Below, in pieces: positions 38,871 through 47,613 of a stretch of DNA of 64,000 nucleotides. The number at the start of each line of letters is the position of its first letter. Within the stretch, counting starts at the first letter, position 1. The translations under genes were made by a program, and so were the position numbers. The notes under the pieces were generated by a model. The model saw nothing but the letters and a program-made list of their open reading frames with translations, ran no database searches and was not told the origin of the DNA. Origin of the DNA: a bacterium (GTDB lineage Bacteria; Chloroflexota; Dormibacteria; UBA8260; Bog-877); the NCBI GenBank assembly GCA_021791455.1, contig JAJYWM010000006.1, positions 1 through 64,000 on the forward strand. The letters are read 5' to 3'.

Positions 38871-39938
38871 TCAGGTGAGGAGCGGGCGCCGCCGCAACAA
38901 CCACGCCTCCAGCTGGTGCAGGGCGGGGTCGGCCGGACCCCACAGTGGGGCCAAGAGCAGACCACTGTGGCTCACCTGCCGCCCACCCCACCTGGTTTTG
39001 AAGGTGGCGTAGCCGTGGGCGCTGTTGGCGGGATCAAAGTGGCGGGGCACTCCCCACATGTCATAGAAGGAACACCCCTGCTGTATGCCCCAGCGGATCA
39101 TCTCCCAGTGGAGGGCATAGCTGGCTCGGGCCTCGGGCGCCGTCAAGGAGGTGCCCCCGTAGAGGTAGATCAGGCGCGGGCCGCAGGAGATCGCCATGGC
39201 CGCGGCGAGGGGCTGCCCCCGGCGCGAAGCGACGAAGATGACCCCATCGAGATCGGTCAAAGCGGCCTCGTAGTAGCTCTGCGGGCGGGTGGTGAATCGC
39301 TGGCGTCGCACGGTGTCCAGGTGGAGGCGGTAAAAGCCCTCGACCGCGGACCTTGAACTGTCGGCGGTCACCGTCACCTCGGCCCGGCTCGCGATGCGGA
39401 TGTTCCTGCGCGTCGACGGGGGAAGCGCCGCGAGCGTTGCCTGCTCATCCGCCGCCAGGTCAACGACCCAGGAGTTGCGATGCTGGACGTCGAAGCGGGC
39501 CGCCCTCAGCCCCAGCCGGGCCCGCAGGGAGTTCACGGTTAGCGAGCCGACTGGCCACTCGGGGTCGAGCCGGAGCGCCACGACCCCCCTTGACCGCAGG
39601 AACCCGGCCGCCGCTTTGAGCAGCGACTCGGCGGCCCACGGCTGGGCCAGTGAGCCCAGGACCGGTCCCCGCGGAGCATAAGCCCAGCCCAGCCCACCTG
39701 GCCCCAGCGGGCGGCGCAGAACCTGCAGAGCTCCCACACAGGCACCGGAGTGGGGATCGCGGGCGAGCCATCGGGTCACCGTCCAGCCGTAACGCGAGCG
39801 CAGGACGCCCCATCCCCACGACTGCATCAGCACCCCCCCGGAGGTCCTGACAAACTCGTCCCACGCCGGGCGCTCCGCCTCTCCCGCTACCGTGATCAAA
39901 GGGACTGTCGCGGGGTCCGGTCCGGGGGTTGCTGCCAC
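38871..39938 (-). CDS. FemAB-family aminoacyltransferase-like protein
   Basis: About 355 residues with a double GNAT fold. MQSWGWGVLRSRYGW near the start, LPPSTRRNIRIASR in the middle, and YGGTSLTAPEARASYALHW followed by WGVPRHFDPANSAHGYATFK at the end are typical of FemAB/FemX proteins. These add amino acids to lipid II stem peptides using charged tRNA. The GTG start at 39938 lies 6 bases after a GATAAT box. The longer upstream open frame overlaps the divergent nfeD gene and is not coding. Confidence 0.88.
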   Translation of the reverse strand: MAATPGPDPATVPLITVAGEAERPAWDEFVRTSGGVLMQSWGWGVLRSRYGWTVTRWLARDPHSGACVGALQVLRRPLGPGGLGWAYAPRGPVLGSLAQPWAAESLLKAAAGFLRSRGVVALRLDPEWPVGSLTVNSLRARLGLRAARFDVQHRNSWVVDLAADEQATLAALPPSTRRNIRIASRAEVTVTADSSRSAVEGFYRLHLDTVRRQRFTTRPQSYYEAALTDLDGVIFVASRRGQPLAAAMAISCGPRLIYLYGGTSLTAPEARASYALHWEMIRWGIQQGCSFYDMWGVPRHFDPANSAHGYATFKTRWGGRQVSHSGLLLAPLWGPADPALHQLEAWLLRRRPLLT

Positions 39939-39944
39939 CGGGTG

Positions 39945-39950
39945 ATTATC
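39945..39950 (-). promoter_or_regulatory. -10 element, leaderless promoter of the FemAB gene
   Basis: GATAAT on the minus strand, 6 bases before GTG 39938. Back-to-back with the NfeD promoter. Confidence 0.55.
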
Positions 39951-39983
39951 CTCGGCCCGTTCTCGGCTCCTTCGATTTGGGCG

Positions 39984-39989
39984 TACACT
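39984..39989 (+). promoter_or_regulatory. -10 element of the nfeD-slipin promoter
   Basis: TACACT, 10 bases before ATG 40000, giving at most a few bases of leader and leaving no room for a ribosome-binding site. Confidence 0.5.
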
Positions 39990-39999
39990 GAATGTTGCT

Positions 40000-40800
40000 A
40001 TGCGCCGTTTGGCGATTGCCGGTGCCGCGTCGGGAGCGCTCGCCGCCACCCTGGTACTCACGGGTCCAGTCCTGGCGAGCGGCCTCGGTGAGAAGGCACA
40101 CGCCGGCCCGGTGATCTCGCTTCCTCCTGCCATCGCTTTCCTGGCGGACCCGACGGTCGCCTTCGGGCTGCTTCTGCTGGCGATGCTGGGCATTGGGGTG
40201 GAGGCGATGCACCCCGGCGGCACGGTGCCGGGGGCTATCGGAGTCGCGGCCGGCCTGCTGGCCGCGCTCGCCCTCTTGGGGTTGTCCCTGAATCCGCTCG
40301 GTTTGCTTTTGATAGCAGTCGCGGCAGGACTGTTCGCGGCGGATCTCATTTCGCCCTCCCACGGGGCCCTGAGTGTGGCTGCGATGGGGGCAGCGGTCGC
40401 CGGGGGCGTACTGATGTTCCCTGGCGCAGCCGTGAACCCCATAGCCCTGATCGGGGCACCGGTCTCCCTGGGGCTGGTTTGGGTCTTTCTGAGCAGACGG
40501 GCACTGAGGGTGCGCCATCGCCCCTATCCCCGCCAGCCCCAGGAGCTGCTTGGGGATGTGGGAACGGTGCGGGAGTTGCACCGCGGATTGGCCATGGCGC
40601 TGGTGGATGGAGAGCTGTGGCACGTGGAGGCTCGCGATAAGGCTCCTCTGGAACTGGGCAGCGAGGTGGAGGTGCTGGCTCAGGACGGTCTGACCCTGAT
40701 AGTGAGGGTGGTGGGGCTGCCTGCTCCAGCCGGCGGCGATATGACTGACCAGGTTCAGCCGGGAATTGCGGCGGGAGCCAAAGGAGGGCTCGGAGAATGA
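40000..40800 (+). CDS. NfeD-like membrane protein without protease domain
   Basis: 266 residues. Signal-like N-terminus, then helices (VAFGLLLLAMLGIGVEAMHPG and others with the NfeD EAMHPGGTVPG motif), and a C-terminal OB-fold-like domain (ELLGDVGTVRELHRGLAMALVDGELW). The ClpP-like serine protease half found in long NfeD proteins is missing. Short NfeD proteins work beside slipins in membrane microdomains. It overlaps the slipin gene by 4 bp. Confidence 0.88.
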   Translation: MRRLAIAGAASGALAATLVLTGPVLASGLGEKAHAGPVISLPPAIAFLADPTVAFGLLLLAMLGIGVEAMHPGGTVPGAIGVAAGLLAALALLGLSLNPLGLLLIAVAAGLFAADLISPSHGALSVAAMGAAVAGGVLMFPGAAVNPIALIGAPVSLGLVWVFLSRRALRVRHRPYPRQPQELLGDVGTVRELHRGLAMALVDGELWHVEARDKAPLELGSEVEVLAQDGLTLIVRVVGLPAPAGGDMTDQVQPGIAAGAKGGLGE

Positions 40801-41666
40801 GCGGAGCGGTGGTCGCGATCGTGGTGGTGCTGGCGGTGGTTGCCTTCTTGGTCCTGATGGCGTTCGCCACGGGGTTCCGGGTGATCAACGAGTACGAGCG
40901 CGGGGTGGTCCTGAGGCTGGGAAGACTCATTGACGTCAAGGGCCCGGGTCCGCGACTCATCATTCCCTTCGGGATCGACCGGATGGTCAAGGTGGATCTG
41001 CGGGTGATGGTTCATGAGGTGCCGCCGCAGGACGTGATCACCAGTGACAACGTGACCGTGCGGGTGACGGCGGTCGTCTTCTTCCGGGTGGTGGACGCTC
41101 GCGATTCTTACGTCAAGGTGCGCGACTACATGAGCACCATCTCGAAGACGGCACAGACGACCCTGAGGTCCACGTTGGGGCAGTCGACCCTGGACGAGCT
41201 GCTGAGTCGGCGAGACAAGATCAACGCCGAACTGCAGGCGGTGATCGATGAGCAGACCGAGCCGTGGGGGGTGAAGGTGACCGCGGTGGAGGTGAAGGAC
41301 GTTGACCTGCCCCAGTCAATGCAGCGGGCCATGGCGCTGCAGGCGGAGGCGGAACGGGAGAAGAGGGCCAAGATCATCCGCGCCCAGGGCGAGTTTCAGG
41401 CCTCCCAGACCCTCGCCGACGCTGCCCAGGTGATAGGGACCCAGCCGGCGACCCTGCAGCTCCGCTATCTGCAGACGCTGTCGGAGATTGGCGCCGATCA
41501 GAACACGGTTGTGGTCTTCCCGGTGCCGTTGGACATGTTCGAGCCCTTCTTTGATCTCAAGAAGGGCCGTGCGGCCAAGAACGGCCATCGCCCGGCGCAA
41601 GCTTCCGAGGTGGTTGGGGACGGGATCGAGTCCGCGACCAGCGTCGGCTCGGAGCCCACTTCCTGA
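40797..41666 (+). CDS. Slipin / SPFH band-7 protein
   Basis: 289 residues. N-terminal membrane helix (VVAIVVVLAVVAFLVLMAF), then the SPFH domain (NEYERGVVLRLGR, PGPRLIIPFGIDRM, LRSTLGQSTLDELLSRRDKI, WGVKVTAVEVKDVDLP) and an Ala/Glu-rich coiled coil (ALQAEAEREKRAKIIRAQGE). Slipins oligomerise and organise membrane domains with NfeD. The pair is an obvious two-gene operon. Confidence 0.94.
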   Translation: MSGAVVAIVVVLAVVAFLVLMAFATGFRVINEYERGVVLRLGRLIDVKGPGPRLIIPFGIDRMVKVDLRVMVHEVPPQDVITSDNVTVRVTAVVFFRVVDARDSYVKVRDYMSTISKTAQTTLRSTLGQSTLDELLSRRDKINAELQAVIDEQTEPWGVKVTAVEVKDVDLPQSMQRAMALQAEAEREKRAKIIRAQGEFQASQTLADAAQVIGTQPATLQLRYLQTLSEIGADQNTVVVFPVPLDMFEPFFDLKKGRAAKNGHRPAQASEVVGDGIESATSVGSEPTS

Positions 41667-41779
41667 CACCGGGCGGGGCCCAGGGCTGGGGGAATTCCGT
41701 CACGGCTGGGTTTGGGACCCTGCTTCTGCTTGGTTCCGGGGAGTTCGAGCCCTGGGTCGGCCAGACCGAAGTAGACCTG

Positions 41780-42409
41780 GTGCGGCTGGCCCGGGGCGAC
41801 AAGCGCGTCTTGGTTCTGGCGACAGCCAGCGCCCCCGAGGGAGAGGCCGTGTTCCGGCGCTGGAACGAGATGGGAGTAGCCCATTACCGCAGTCTCGGCC
41901 TGACCGCCGAGGCCCTCCCGGTCCGCACCAGGGAGGATGCCCAGGAGGAGAGGTGGGCTGACGCGGTCCGCCGGTCCAGCATGGTCTTCTTCTCAGGAGG
42001 CAGCCCGGGCCACCTCAAGCGAGTCCTGGAGGGAACGGTGCTGCTGGACGCGATAGCCGATCTGGTCGAGCGCGGCGGAGTCTACGGTGGCTGCAGCGCT
42101 GGGGCGATGGTGGCGGGCGAGGGGCTGGTTGGCGGCAGGGGACCCGCCTCGGGCGCTTTCGGGCAGGGTTTGGGGCTGGTGCCAAGCCACGTGTTCGGGG
42201 TCCATTGGGACAGTCCCATCATGCGCCCCTGGCGGGGCCTGATGGCGCGCCAGGTGCCGGAATCCCTTCATTTCGTGGGAATTCCCGAGAGAACAGCGAT
42301 AGTGCGGCGGGGCTCCGGATGGGTCACCGTGGGCCGGGGGGCGGTCGACCATCGCTTCCGGGGCCTGCGGGAGTCCGTGCGCCCCCCCGGAGAGCTCCTG
42401 CTGCTGTAA
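41780..42409 (+). CDS. Peptidase S51-family (dipeptidase E / cyanophycinase-like)
   Basis: 209 residues from the first canonical start, GTG 41780. The nucleophile Ser lies in GGCSAGAMVAGEGL, and MVFFSGGSPGHLKRVL is the family glycine-rich loop. However, the frame is open upstream to 41555, and the 20 codons before GTG 41780 encode LLLLGSGEFEPWV, which is the expected first strand of this family. No ATG, GTG or TTG lies in that stretch, so a non-canonical start (ACG 41702 or CTG 41720, after GGGGGAA) or an upstream error is likely. It lies between the slipin gene and parS. Confidence 0.75.
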   Translation: MRLARGDKRVLVLATASAPEGEAVFRRWNEMGVAHYRSLGLTAEALPVRTREDAQEERWADAVRRSSMVFFSGGSPGHLKRVLEGTVLLDAIADLVERGGVYGGCSAGAMVAGEGLVGGRGPASGAFGQGLGLVPSHVFGVHWDSPIMRPWRGLMARQVPESLHFVGIPERTAIVRRGSGWVTVGRGAVDHRFRGLRESVRPPGELLLL

Positions 42410-42418
42410 CCCGCTCGG

Positions 42419-42434
42419 TGTTTCACGTGAAACA
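42419..42434. promoter_or_regulatory. parS centromere site
   Basis: A perfect 16-bp palindrome, TGTTTCACGTGAAACA, identical to the B. subtilis-type parS consensus. ParB loads here as a CTP-dependent clamp for origin segregation. It ends 24 bp before the parA start and occupies the place where a -35 element would lie relative to the TATACT box at 42447. Only one full match was found in this window. Confidence 0.95.
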
Positions 42435-42446
42435 CTGGGCTGCACC

Positions 42447-42452
42447 TATACT
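42447..42452 (+). promoter_or_regulatory. -10 element, leaderless promoter of parAB
   Basis: TATACT, 6 bases before ATG 42459. The upstream half of the promoter overlaps parS, so bound ParB could repress it. Confidence 0.65.
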
Positions 42453-42458
42453 TCAGAG

Positions 42459-43241
42459 ATGCCTCGGCCCCACGTAATTACCGTTTGCAATCAGAAAGGG
42501 GGGGTCGGCAAGACCACAACCGCAATCAACCTCGGAGCCGCTCTTTGTGAGAAGGGACTCAGGGTTCTATTGGTCGACTGCGACCCCCAGGCCAACGCCA
42601 CCTCAGGGCTGAGCGTCGACTTCAAGCGGCTGGATGCCTCCATATACGACGTCGTTGTGTTGGGTCGACCCCTGCTCGAGGTCGCCATCCCGATCAAACA
42701 CGTGCCCCGGCTCACCCTGGTCCCCGCAACGGTCGGGCTGGCGGGTGCCGAACTTGAACTGGCCGACCTTCCCCTGCGGGAGTCCCGGCTCAGGCTGGCC
42801 CTGGATGGGCTCAACGACTTCGACTACGTTCTGCTGGACACCCCACCGTCCCTGGGCCTTCTCACAATCAACTGCCTGGTGGCGGCGGACGCGATGCTGA
42901 TCCCGCTCCAGTGCGAGTACTACGCACTCGAGGGGCTCACGCTCCTCACCCACACGCAGTCGCTCGTCCGGCAGTCTCTCAACCCCGGCCTCCGTCTGGC
43001 CGGCATAGTCCTCACACTCTTCGATCCCCGAACCGTACTCAGTTCCCAGGTCGTGGCCGAGGTTCGCAAGCAGTTCGGAACCCAGGCATTCGAAACGGTG
43101 ATACCGCGGTCTGTGCGCCTCAGCGAGGCGCCGAGCCACGGCCTGCCAATCACCCAGTACGATCCGACCGGGCGTGGCGCCATCGCGTATCGCGCTCTCG
43201 CCGAGGAGCTGGTGCTGCGCAACTCCAAGGTGGCGGCATGA
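42459..43241 (+). CDS. parA: Chromosome-partitioning ATPase ParA (Soj)
   Basis: 260 residues, small chromosomal type without an N-terminal DNA-binding extension. Deviant Walker A KGGVGKTT (residues 13-20), LVDCDPQANAT, and VLLDTPPSLGLLTINCL. It forms DNA-bound dimers and drives ParB-parS segregation. It overlaps parB by 4 bp. No ribosome-binding site precedes the ATG; a leaderless mRNA is inferred. Confidence 0.97.
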   Translation: MPRPHVITVCNQKGGVGKTTTAINLGAALCEKGLRVLLVDCDPQANATSGLSVDFKRLDASIYDVVVLGRPLLEVAIPIKHVPRLTLVPATVGLAGAELELADLPLRESRLRLALDGLNDFDYVLLDTPPSLGLLTINCLVAADAMLIPLQCEYYALEGLTLLTHTQSLVRQSLNPGLRLAGIVLTLFDPRTVLSSQVVAEVRKQFGTQAFETVIPRSVRLSEAPSHGLPITQYDPTGRGAIAYRALAEELVLRNSKVAA

Positions 43242-44110
43242 CCAAGCACAGAGGACTGGGGCGAGGGCTGGACCAGCTGATCCCCCCAGGGGCCCCCACT
43301 CTAAGTTCGGTGATGAGTGGGCCACCGGTTCACGAGGTCCCGGTGGAATCCGTCAAGCCTAACCCGCTGCAACCCCGCTCCGAATTCGACGAGGAATCGC
43401 TGGAGACGCTTTCCAAGTCCATCGCCGAGTACGGGGTCCTGCAGCCACTCGTGGTGGAGAGGGATGGCGATGATTACCGTCTGGTGGCCGGGGAGCGCCG
43501 TCTTCGCGCCTCGAAGCTGGCCGGGCTGGCCAAGGTCCCGGTCGTCATCCGAACAGCCGGCCCGGACAGGGCGAGGTTGGAGATGGCGTTGGTGGAGAAC
43601 ATCCAGCGCCGCGACATCTCACCACTCGACGAGGCACGTGCCTTCACCAGGTTGTGCGACGAATTCGGGCTCACCCAGGAGGCGGTCGCCCAGCAGCTCG
43701 GGCGCAGCCGCTCTTCGGTAACGAACACGATGCGCCTTCTGCAGGCCACTCCGGCGGTTCAGGACGCGCTGGCCGCAGAGAGGATCTCCGCAGCCCACGC
43801 AAGGGCTCTTCTGGGGGTCCCCGACCCCCATCTTCAGACCAAAACTCTGGCGCATGTTATCGCGCGCCGGCTTTCAGTCCGCGACACCGAGCGCCTGGTT
43901 CAGAGGCTTGCGGCATCCGACCTTCCGCGAAGCCGCGCGGCGGTCGCGCCGCGGCCGGAGATAGTCGCCTTGGAGGCAGCCCTGGCCCGCCGGCTCAGCA
44001 CCCGGGTGAAGATCCAACCCCGAGCCAGAGGAAGAGGCAAGATAGTCATCGACTACTTCTCGGAAGATGAGCTTGGGGGACTCTGCGAGGCGCTTGGGAT
44101 AGATCTCTGA
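43238..44110 (+). CDS. parB: Chromosome-partitioning protein ParB (Spo0J)
   Basis: 290 residues. The N-terminal motif HRGLGRGLDQLIP contacts ParA. The CTP-binding motif GERRLRA is at residues 85-91, ENIQRRDISPLDEA follows, and the helix-turn-helix LTQEAVAQQLGRSRSSVTNTMRLL reads parS. The C-terminal dimer domain ends the protein (GKIVIDYFSEDELGGLCEAL). ATG 43238 is fixed by the ATGA overlap with parA. Confidence 0.97.
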   Translation: MTKHRGLGRGLDQLIPPGAPTLSSVMSGPPVHEVPVESVKPNPLQPRSEFDEESLETLSKSIAEYGVLQPLVVERDGDDYRLVAGERRLRASKLAGLAKVPVVIRTAGPDRARLEMALVENIQRRDISPLDEARAFTRLCDEFGLTQEAVAQQLGRSRSSVTNTMRLLQATPAVQDALAAERISAAHARALLGVPDPHLQTKTLAHVIARRLSVRDTERLVQRLAASDLPRSRAAVAPRPEIVALEAALARRLSTRVKIQPRARGRGKIVIDYFSEDELGGLCEALGIDL

Positions 44111-44125
44111 GGCCGTCGCCTCCCC

Positions 44126-44152
44126 GAGACCACGTGAATGTCGCGTGGTTTC
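44126..44152 (+). terminator. Probable terminator after parB
   Basis: GAGACCACG pairs with CGTGGTTTC (9 bp, 9-base loop) starting 16 bases after the parB stop, followed by CTCGTCTT. The tail is only moderately T-rich. Confidence 0.5.
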
Positions 44153-44433
44153 CTCGTCTTGCGCCCCGATAGCGCGGCGGGTGAGCGCGCTGGTGCAGCG
44201 CGCTCCAAGGGGACGGCCGCTCGCGCCTTCCTGGCCCGGTCCGCCCGCCCGTCCATCCCGTGCACCCATCGGCCGAAGGGTGTCGGGTCGCCCAGCACCG
44301 GTTGGTCGACCACCTCGCCGTGAGCGAAGTCTCACGGGAGGCGGGGGACGGTAGGGCCCCATCCTGGCGTGGTACCACTTTGGGATGCAAGCGTGCGCCA
44401 CCCTCATCCCGGGACCGCGACAGCCTCTCTTCG

Positions 44434-44439
44434 TATACT
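44434..44439 (+). promoter_or_regulatory. -10 element, leaderless promoter of lepB
   Basis: TATACT, 6 bases before GTG 44446, with no ribosome-binding site. Confidence 0.6.
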
Positions 44440-44445
44440 GCCGCA

Positions 44446-45225
44446 GTGTCCTCAGACCCCGGAACCGCGCCCGTCGCGACCCGGCCGGAGACACCCGAGA
44501 CTGCGCCGGATTCGGGTGGCCGCAAGTCTCTGGCCCGCGACCTCCTGGAGGTCGTAGCCCTCGCGGCCATCATCTATCTGGTGATCGCCTTCGCCATCCA
44601 GCCGGTCCACGTCGAGGGCACCAGCATGTACCCGGGGCTGCACAACAACGACCTCCTCATCACCGAGAAGGTGTCCCTCTACTTCTCCGGACCTTCGCGC
44701 GGACAGATCGTGATCATCAATCCCCCGATCGCCTCGCCCAACGATTTCATCAAGCGCGTGATCGGCCTTCCCGGAGAGTGGGTGCGCATCGCCCCCGGGC
44801 CGAATGGCATCGGCCATGTGTTCATCTCCAACACCAAGCCGACCTCCGCCACCGGTGGGCAGGAACTCGACGAGCCGTACGTTAACGGCCCCTGGACCCA
44901 GCAGGTGCTGTGCTGCACCAATGCCGGGACCGCCTCTCCGGCTTTGCCGGCCACCGGACGGTGGGCCCACATCCCCAAGGACGCCTACTTTGTGTTGGGG
45001 GACAACCGCAACGTGTCGGAGGACTCCAGGACCTTCGGCTGGGAGTACCGCACCGGCGTCCAAGCCATCGCCATCTTCAGGTTCTGGCCGCTCACCAGAG
45101 TGGGTCCGATTCCGGTCCAGATGCCGACTCTGGCCGCTGTCGGCGGCGCCGGGCTCGTGATCCCCGTGCGCCGCCGACTTCGGATCAGGGGTAGATCCAG
45201 GCGCTCCCGGCGCGCTCCCAGCTGA
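44446..45225 (+). CDS. lepB: Signal peptidase I
   Basis: About 259 residues. One N-terminal membrane helix ([19 protein letters not shown]), the catalytic Ser60 in [10 protein letters not shown], the general-base Lys103 in [12 protein letters not shown], and [14 protein letters not shown]. It removes signal peptides from exported proteins. A Cys-Cys-containing insert ([10 protein letters not shown]) and a basic C-terminus are unusual. GTG 44446 is chosen because it follows the TATACT box by 6 bases. The last 41 bp overlap the convergent ndk gene. Confidence 0.95.
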   Translation: MSSDPGTAPVATRPETPETAPDSGGRKSLARDLLEVVALAAIIYLVIAFAIQPVHVEGTSMYPGLHNNDLLITEKVSLYFSGPSRGQIVIINPPIASPNDFIKRVIGLPGEWVRIAPGPNGIGHVFISNTKPTSATGGQELDEPYVNGPWTQQVLCCTNAGTASPALPATGRWAHIPKDAYFVLGDNRNVSEDSRTFGWEYRTGVQAIAIFRFWPLTRVGPIPVQMPTLAAVGGAGLVIPVRRRLRIRGRSRRSRRAPS

Positions 45226-45634
45226 CCAGCTCTGCCGGCGAGAAGAACAGATCTATCTCCTCCTCTGCCCGGGACGGGCTGTCGGATCCGTGGATGATGT
45301 TCTGCCCGATGTCTATTCCGTAGTCCCCGCGGATCGTCCCCGGCTGGGCGCTGGCGGGGTTGGTCGGCCCCATCATCAGGCGTACCAGGCCCACGGCATT
45401 CGGGCCCTCCCAGGCCATGGCGACGACCGGGGACGACGTGATGAACTCGATCACAGCCTCAAAAAAGGGCCGCTCCCGATGTTCCGCGTAATGGCGCTCC
45501 GCCAAGACCCGATCCACCGACAGCAACTTGAGGCCAACCAGGTGTAGCCCGCGGCGCTCGAACCGGGCCAGGACCTCCCCCACCAGCCCACGCTGGACCC
45601 CATCGGGCTTAACCAGCACCAGAGTTCTCTCCAA
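45185..45634 (-). CDS. ndk: Nucleoside diphosphate kinase
   Basis: 149 residues. It balances NTP/dNTP pools through a phospho-His intermediate: the catalytic His is in [36 protein letters not shown] at the start is canonical. The TTG start follows AGGAGGAG at good spacing. It is the last gene of the rpmH-to-ndk run, 38 bp after the M16 peptidase gene. Confidence 0.97.
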   Translation of the reverse strand: MERTLVLVKPDGVQRGLVGEVLARFERRGLHLVGLKLLSVDRVLAERHYAEHRERPFFEAVIEFITSSPVVAMAWEGPNAVGLVRLMMGPTNPASAQPGTIRGDYGIDIGQNIIHGSDSPSRAEEEIDLFFSPAELVSWERAGSAWIYP

Positions 45635-45672
45635 CTTTGTCTCCTCCTGTCCTACGAATTCGCTGAAGCGGC

Positions 45673-46983
45673 CTAGGTCGCGAGAACCGCGCGGGCCGCC
45701 TCGGCCAGCTCTTCCTGCCCCTGGCCTGGCCCGACGCCGGCCAGTCTCCACCCGCCCTGGTCTAGCAGGCCGGCTGCCACGGATTGGACATCCGCACCAG
45801 ATACCGAACGTATGTGCGCCACAACCTCTTCAGGTGCCAGGATGGTCCCGGTGAGCAGCAGCTGTTGACCGAGGAACTCGCTTAGGGCGCCAGCGCTCTC
45901 CATCTGCAGCAGCAGACGTCCTGCCAGCTGATCCTTGGTCCGCTCCAGGTCGCTTTGCGCAAGGGCCGAGTCCGCCAGCTTGCGAACCTCCAGAAGTGCG
46001 GCGCGTACGGCGGTGGCCGCCCTCTCCGGTTGAGTGGCGACGTAGATCGCCATCGCGCCGGTGTCTCTGTGCCTGGTGGTGAAGGAGTGGACGTCGTACG
46101 CGAGCCCTTGGCGCTCGCGCAACTCCATGAATAGTCGGCTGCTCATGCCGTCTCCCAGGACCGTGTCCAGGACGTCCAGCGACCAACGGTCGGAGGCGAG
46201 ATATGAGGAGCAGCGGCAACCGATCAGGAGATGGGTCTGCTCGCCCCGGCGTCGCCTCAGGCGGACCTTCAGATCGGCCTCCGGGGCCTTCGGAGAAGGC
46301 CCCTCGAACCTCGATCCGTCCTCCCTCGCGGCGAGCGTCATGATCGGCTCCAGCCGGCGCTGCACCGCCCCCAGCGCTGCCCCCTCGTCGAGTGCGCCGG
46401 CGACTACCACGACCAGCTGTGATGGGTGATAGTTCGAGTCCCGATAGGTACGTAGCTCCCCGGCGTCTATGCGGGCCAGGGAGGCCTTGGTCCCGCTGGG
46501 ATCCCGTGCCAGGGGATGGGTGCCCCAGATCAAATTGTCAAACGCCATCTGCGCCAGCTCCTGAGGCTGGTCCAGATACATGCCCAGCTCCTCCAGGACG
46601 ACGCGACGCTCCTTGTCCACCTCGCCGGGCTCGATCAGGGGTGCGAAGACCAGGTCGGTGAGAACGTCCACCGCCAGCTCCAAGCGCTGCTCGGGGACCT
46701 TGGCCCAGAAGACGGTCATCTCCTTGTCGGTGCTGGCGTTGAGGACTCCGCCGACACCCTCGATGGCCTCCGACACGGCCCTGCTGTCGCGGTACCGCTC
46801 GGTCCCCTTGAAGACGATGTGTTCCAGGAAGTGCGAAACCCCGGCGATTCGCCGGGGCTCGGACCTGGAGCCCACCCCCATCATGTACGACACCGAGACC
46901 GAGTTACGCCCGGGCATGGGCGCCAGCACCAGGCGCACTCCGGATGGGAGTCGTAGTTCCCGCCAGCTGGTTGAGAGTGCCAA
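45673..46983 (-). CDS. M16-family zinc peptidase (processing-peptidase-like)
   Basis: About 436 residues. The inverted zinc motif HFLEH is present, with the third ligand Glu in the VLEEL segment about 75 residues later. Two M16 domains follow, with [14 protein letters not shown] in the second. Such proteins are single-chain relatives of mitochondrial processing peptidase; some cleave lipoprotein or signal fragments. The TTG start at 46983 lies 1 bp after the lipoprotein stop; the upstream open frame overlaps that gene. Confidence 0.92.
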   Translation of the reverse strand: MALSTSWRELRLPSGVRLVLAPMPGRNSVSVSYMMGVGSRSEPRRIAGVSHFLEHIVFKGTERYRDSRAVSEAIEGVGGVLNASTDKEMTVFWAKVPEQRLELAVDVLTDLVFAPLIEPGEVDKERRVVLEELGMYLDQPQELAQMAFDNLIWGTHPLARDPSGTKASLARIDAGELRTYRDSNYHPSQLVVVVAGALDEGAALGAVQRRLEPIMTLAAREDGSRFEGPSPKAPEADLKVRLRRRRGEQTHLLIGCRCSSYLASDRWSLDVLDTVLGDGMSSRLFMELRERQGLAYDVHSFTTRHRDTGAMAIYVATQPERAATAVRAALLEVRKLADSALAQSDLERTKDQLAGRLLLQMESAGALSEFLGQQLLLTGTILAPEEVVAHIRSVSGADVQSVAAGLLDQGGWRLAGVGPGQGQEELAEAARAVLAT

Positions 46984-46984
46984 C

Positions 46985-47587
46985 CTAGGATGCCTCGATC
47001 GTGTGCTGCTGGCGCTCGGCCAGGGTGATCGCGTAGCCGACGTCCAGGGTGGCGGCGTTGCCTTCGATCTGGATCCCCGCCACCACGTTGGCCTGGCGCC
47101 ACGCCACCACGAACGCTTCGTAGCTCGTGCCGTTGAACTGCTTCTGCAGCACGAATCCGACGGCGCCATCACCGAGGCTACCGGTCGAGATCTGGGTCCC
47201 CCCGGCCGTCCTCGCCTGCTCGGCCACAATTCTGAGTCCCTGGGCGGCACCGGAGTCAGTCCTGTAACTGGCGGCCGAGCTCTCGATAACGACCGGTCCG
47301 ATGGCCTCTTGGGGACTGGCCGCTCGCTCGAAGTCAGACTCATATCCCGTGATGCGACCTGCTCTTGCGAGCTCCCGCTCCACCACCTTGCTGCCGGCGG
47401 CAGCCCTCTGGTTGGAGTAGGTCCCGGACGAGGGGGAGCCTGTCTCCACTTGGAAACCTGGATACGGGATCTGCCCCACGGTCAGCACCAGGTCCTTGAC
47501 GGGCCTATCTATGGTCTGCGAGGGGTGGGTGCCGCAGCCCGCCAGCAACACCCCCGCGCTCGAGGCCAGAGCCAGCCCCACCCTCAA
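46985..47587 (-). CDS. Lipoprotein of unknown function
   Basis: 200 residues. Short signal peptide with lipobox LLAGC. The mature part is a beta-rich domain with Gly/Ala-rich loops (TGSLGDGAVGFVLQ and VAGIQIEGNAATLDV). No family recognised. It lies between jag (26 bp) and the M16 peptidase (1 bp), so it is made with the YidC/Jag envelope genes. Confidence 0.75.
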   Translation of the reverse strand: MRVGLALASSAGVLLAGCGTHPSQTIDRPVKDLVLTVGQIPYPGFQVETGSPSSGTYSNQRAAAGSKVVERELARAGRITGYESDFERAASPQEAIGPVVIESSAASYRTDSGAAQGLRIVAEQARTAGGTQISTGSLGDGAVGFVLQKQFNGTSYEAFVVAWRQANVVAGIQIEGNAATLDVGYAITLAERQQHTIEAS

Positions 47588-47613
47588 TCGTCGCGAACGG
47601 GGGAGTTCCGGTC

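Larger units (their letters stand above)
44111..44445. other. 335-bp spacer with several strong hairpins (possible structured RNA)
   Basis: No credible protein gene. Three strong inverted repeats stand out: 44126-44152 (9-bp stem including a G-U pair), 44183-44205 (GAGCGCGCT / AGCGCGCTC, perfect 9 bp, 5-base loop) and 44313-44341 (CCTC-CCGTGAG / CTCACGG-GAGG, 11 bp with one bulge). A 10-bp palindrome TGGTCGACCA lies near 44302. RNase P RNA, tmRNA and SRP RNA landmarks were looked for and not found on either strand. The lepB promoter occupies the end. Confidence 0.45.

Noticed and set aside
44126..44150. Second parS-like site (contains CACGTGAA)
   Set aside because: The palindrome is broken after the core; it fits the terminator stem instead.
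44111..44445. RNase P RNA, tmRNA or SRP RNA in the parB-lepB spacer
   Set aside because: No GAGGAAAGTCC/ACAGA (RNase P), no tmRNA ends, and no GGAAGGAAGCA-like SRP loop on either strand.
46417..46450. GTTCGAGTCCC, resembling a tRNA T-arm
   Set aside because: It lies inside the M16 peptidase gene and no acceptor, D or anticodon arm can be drawn around it.
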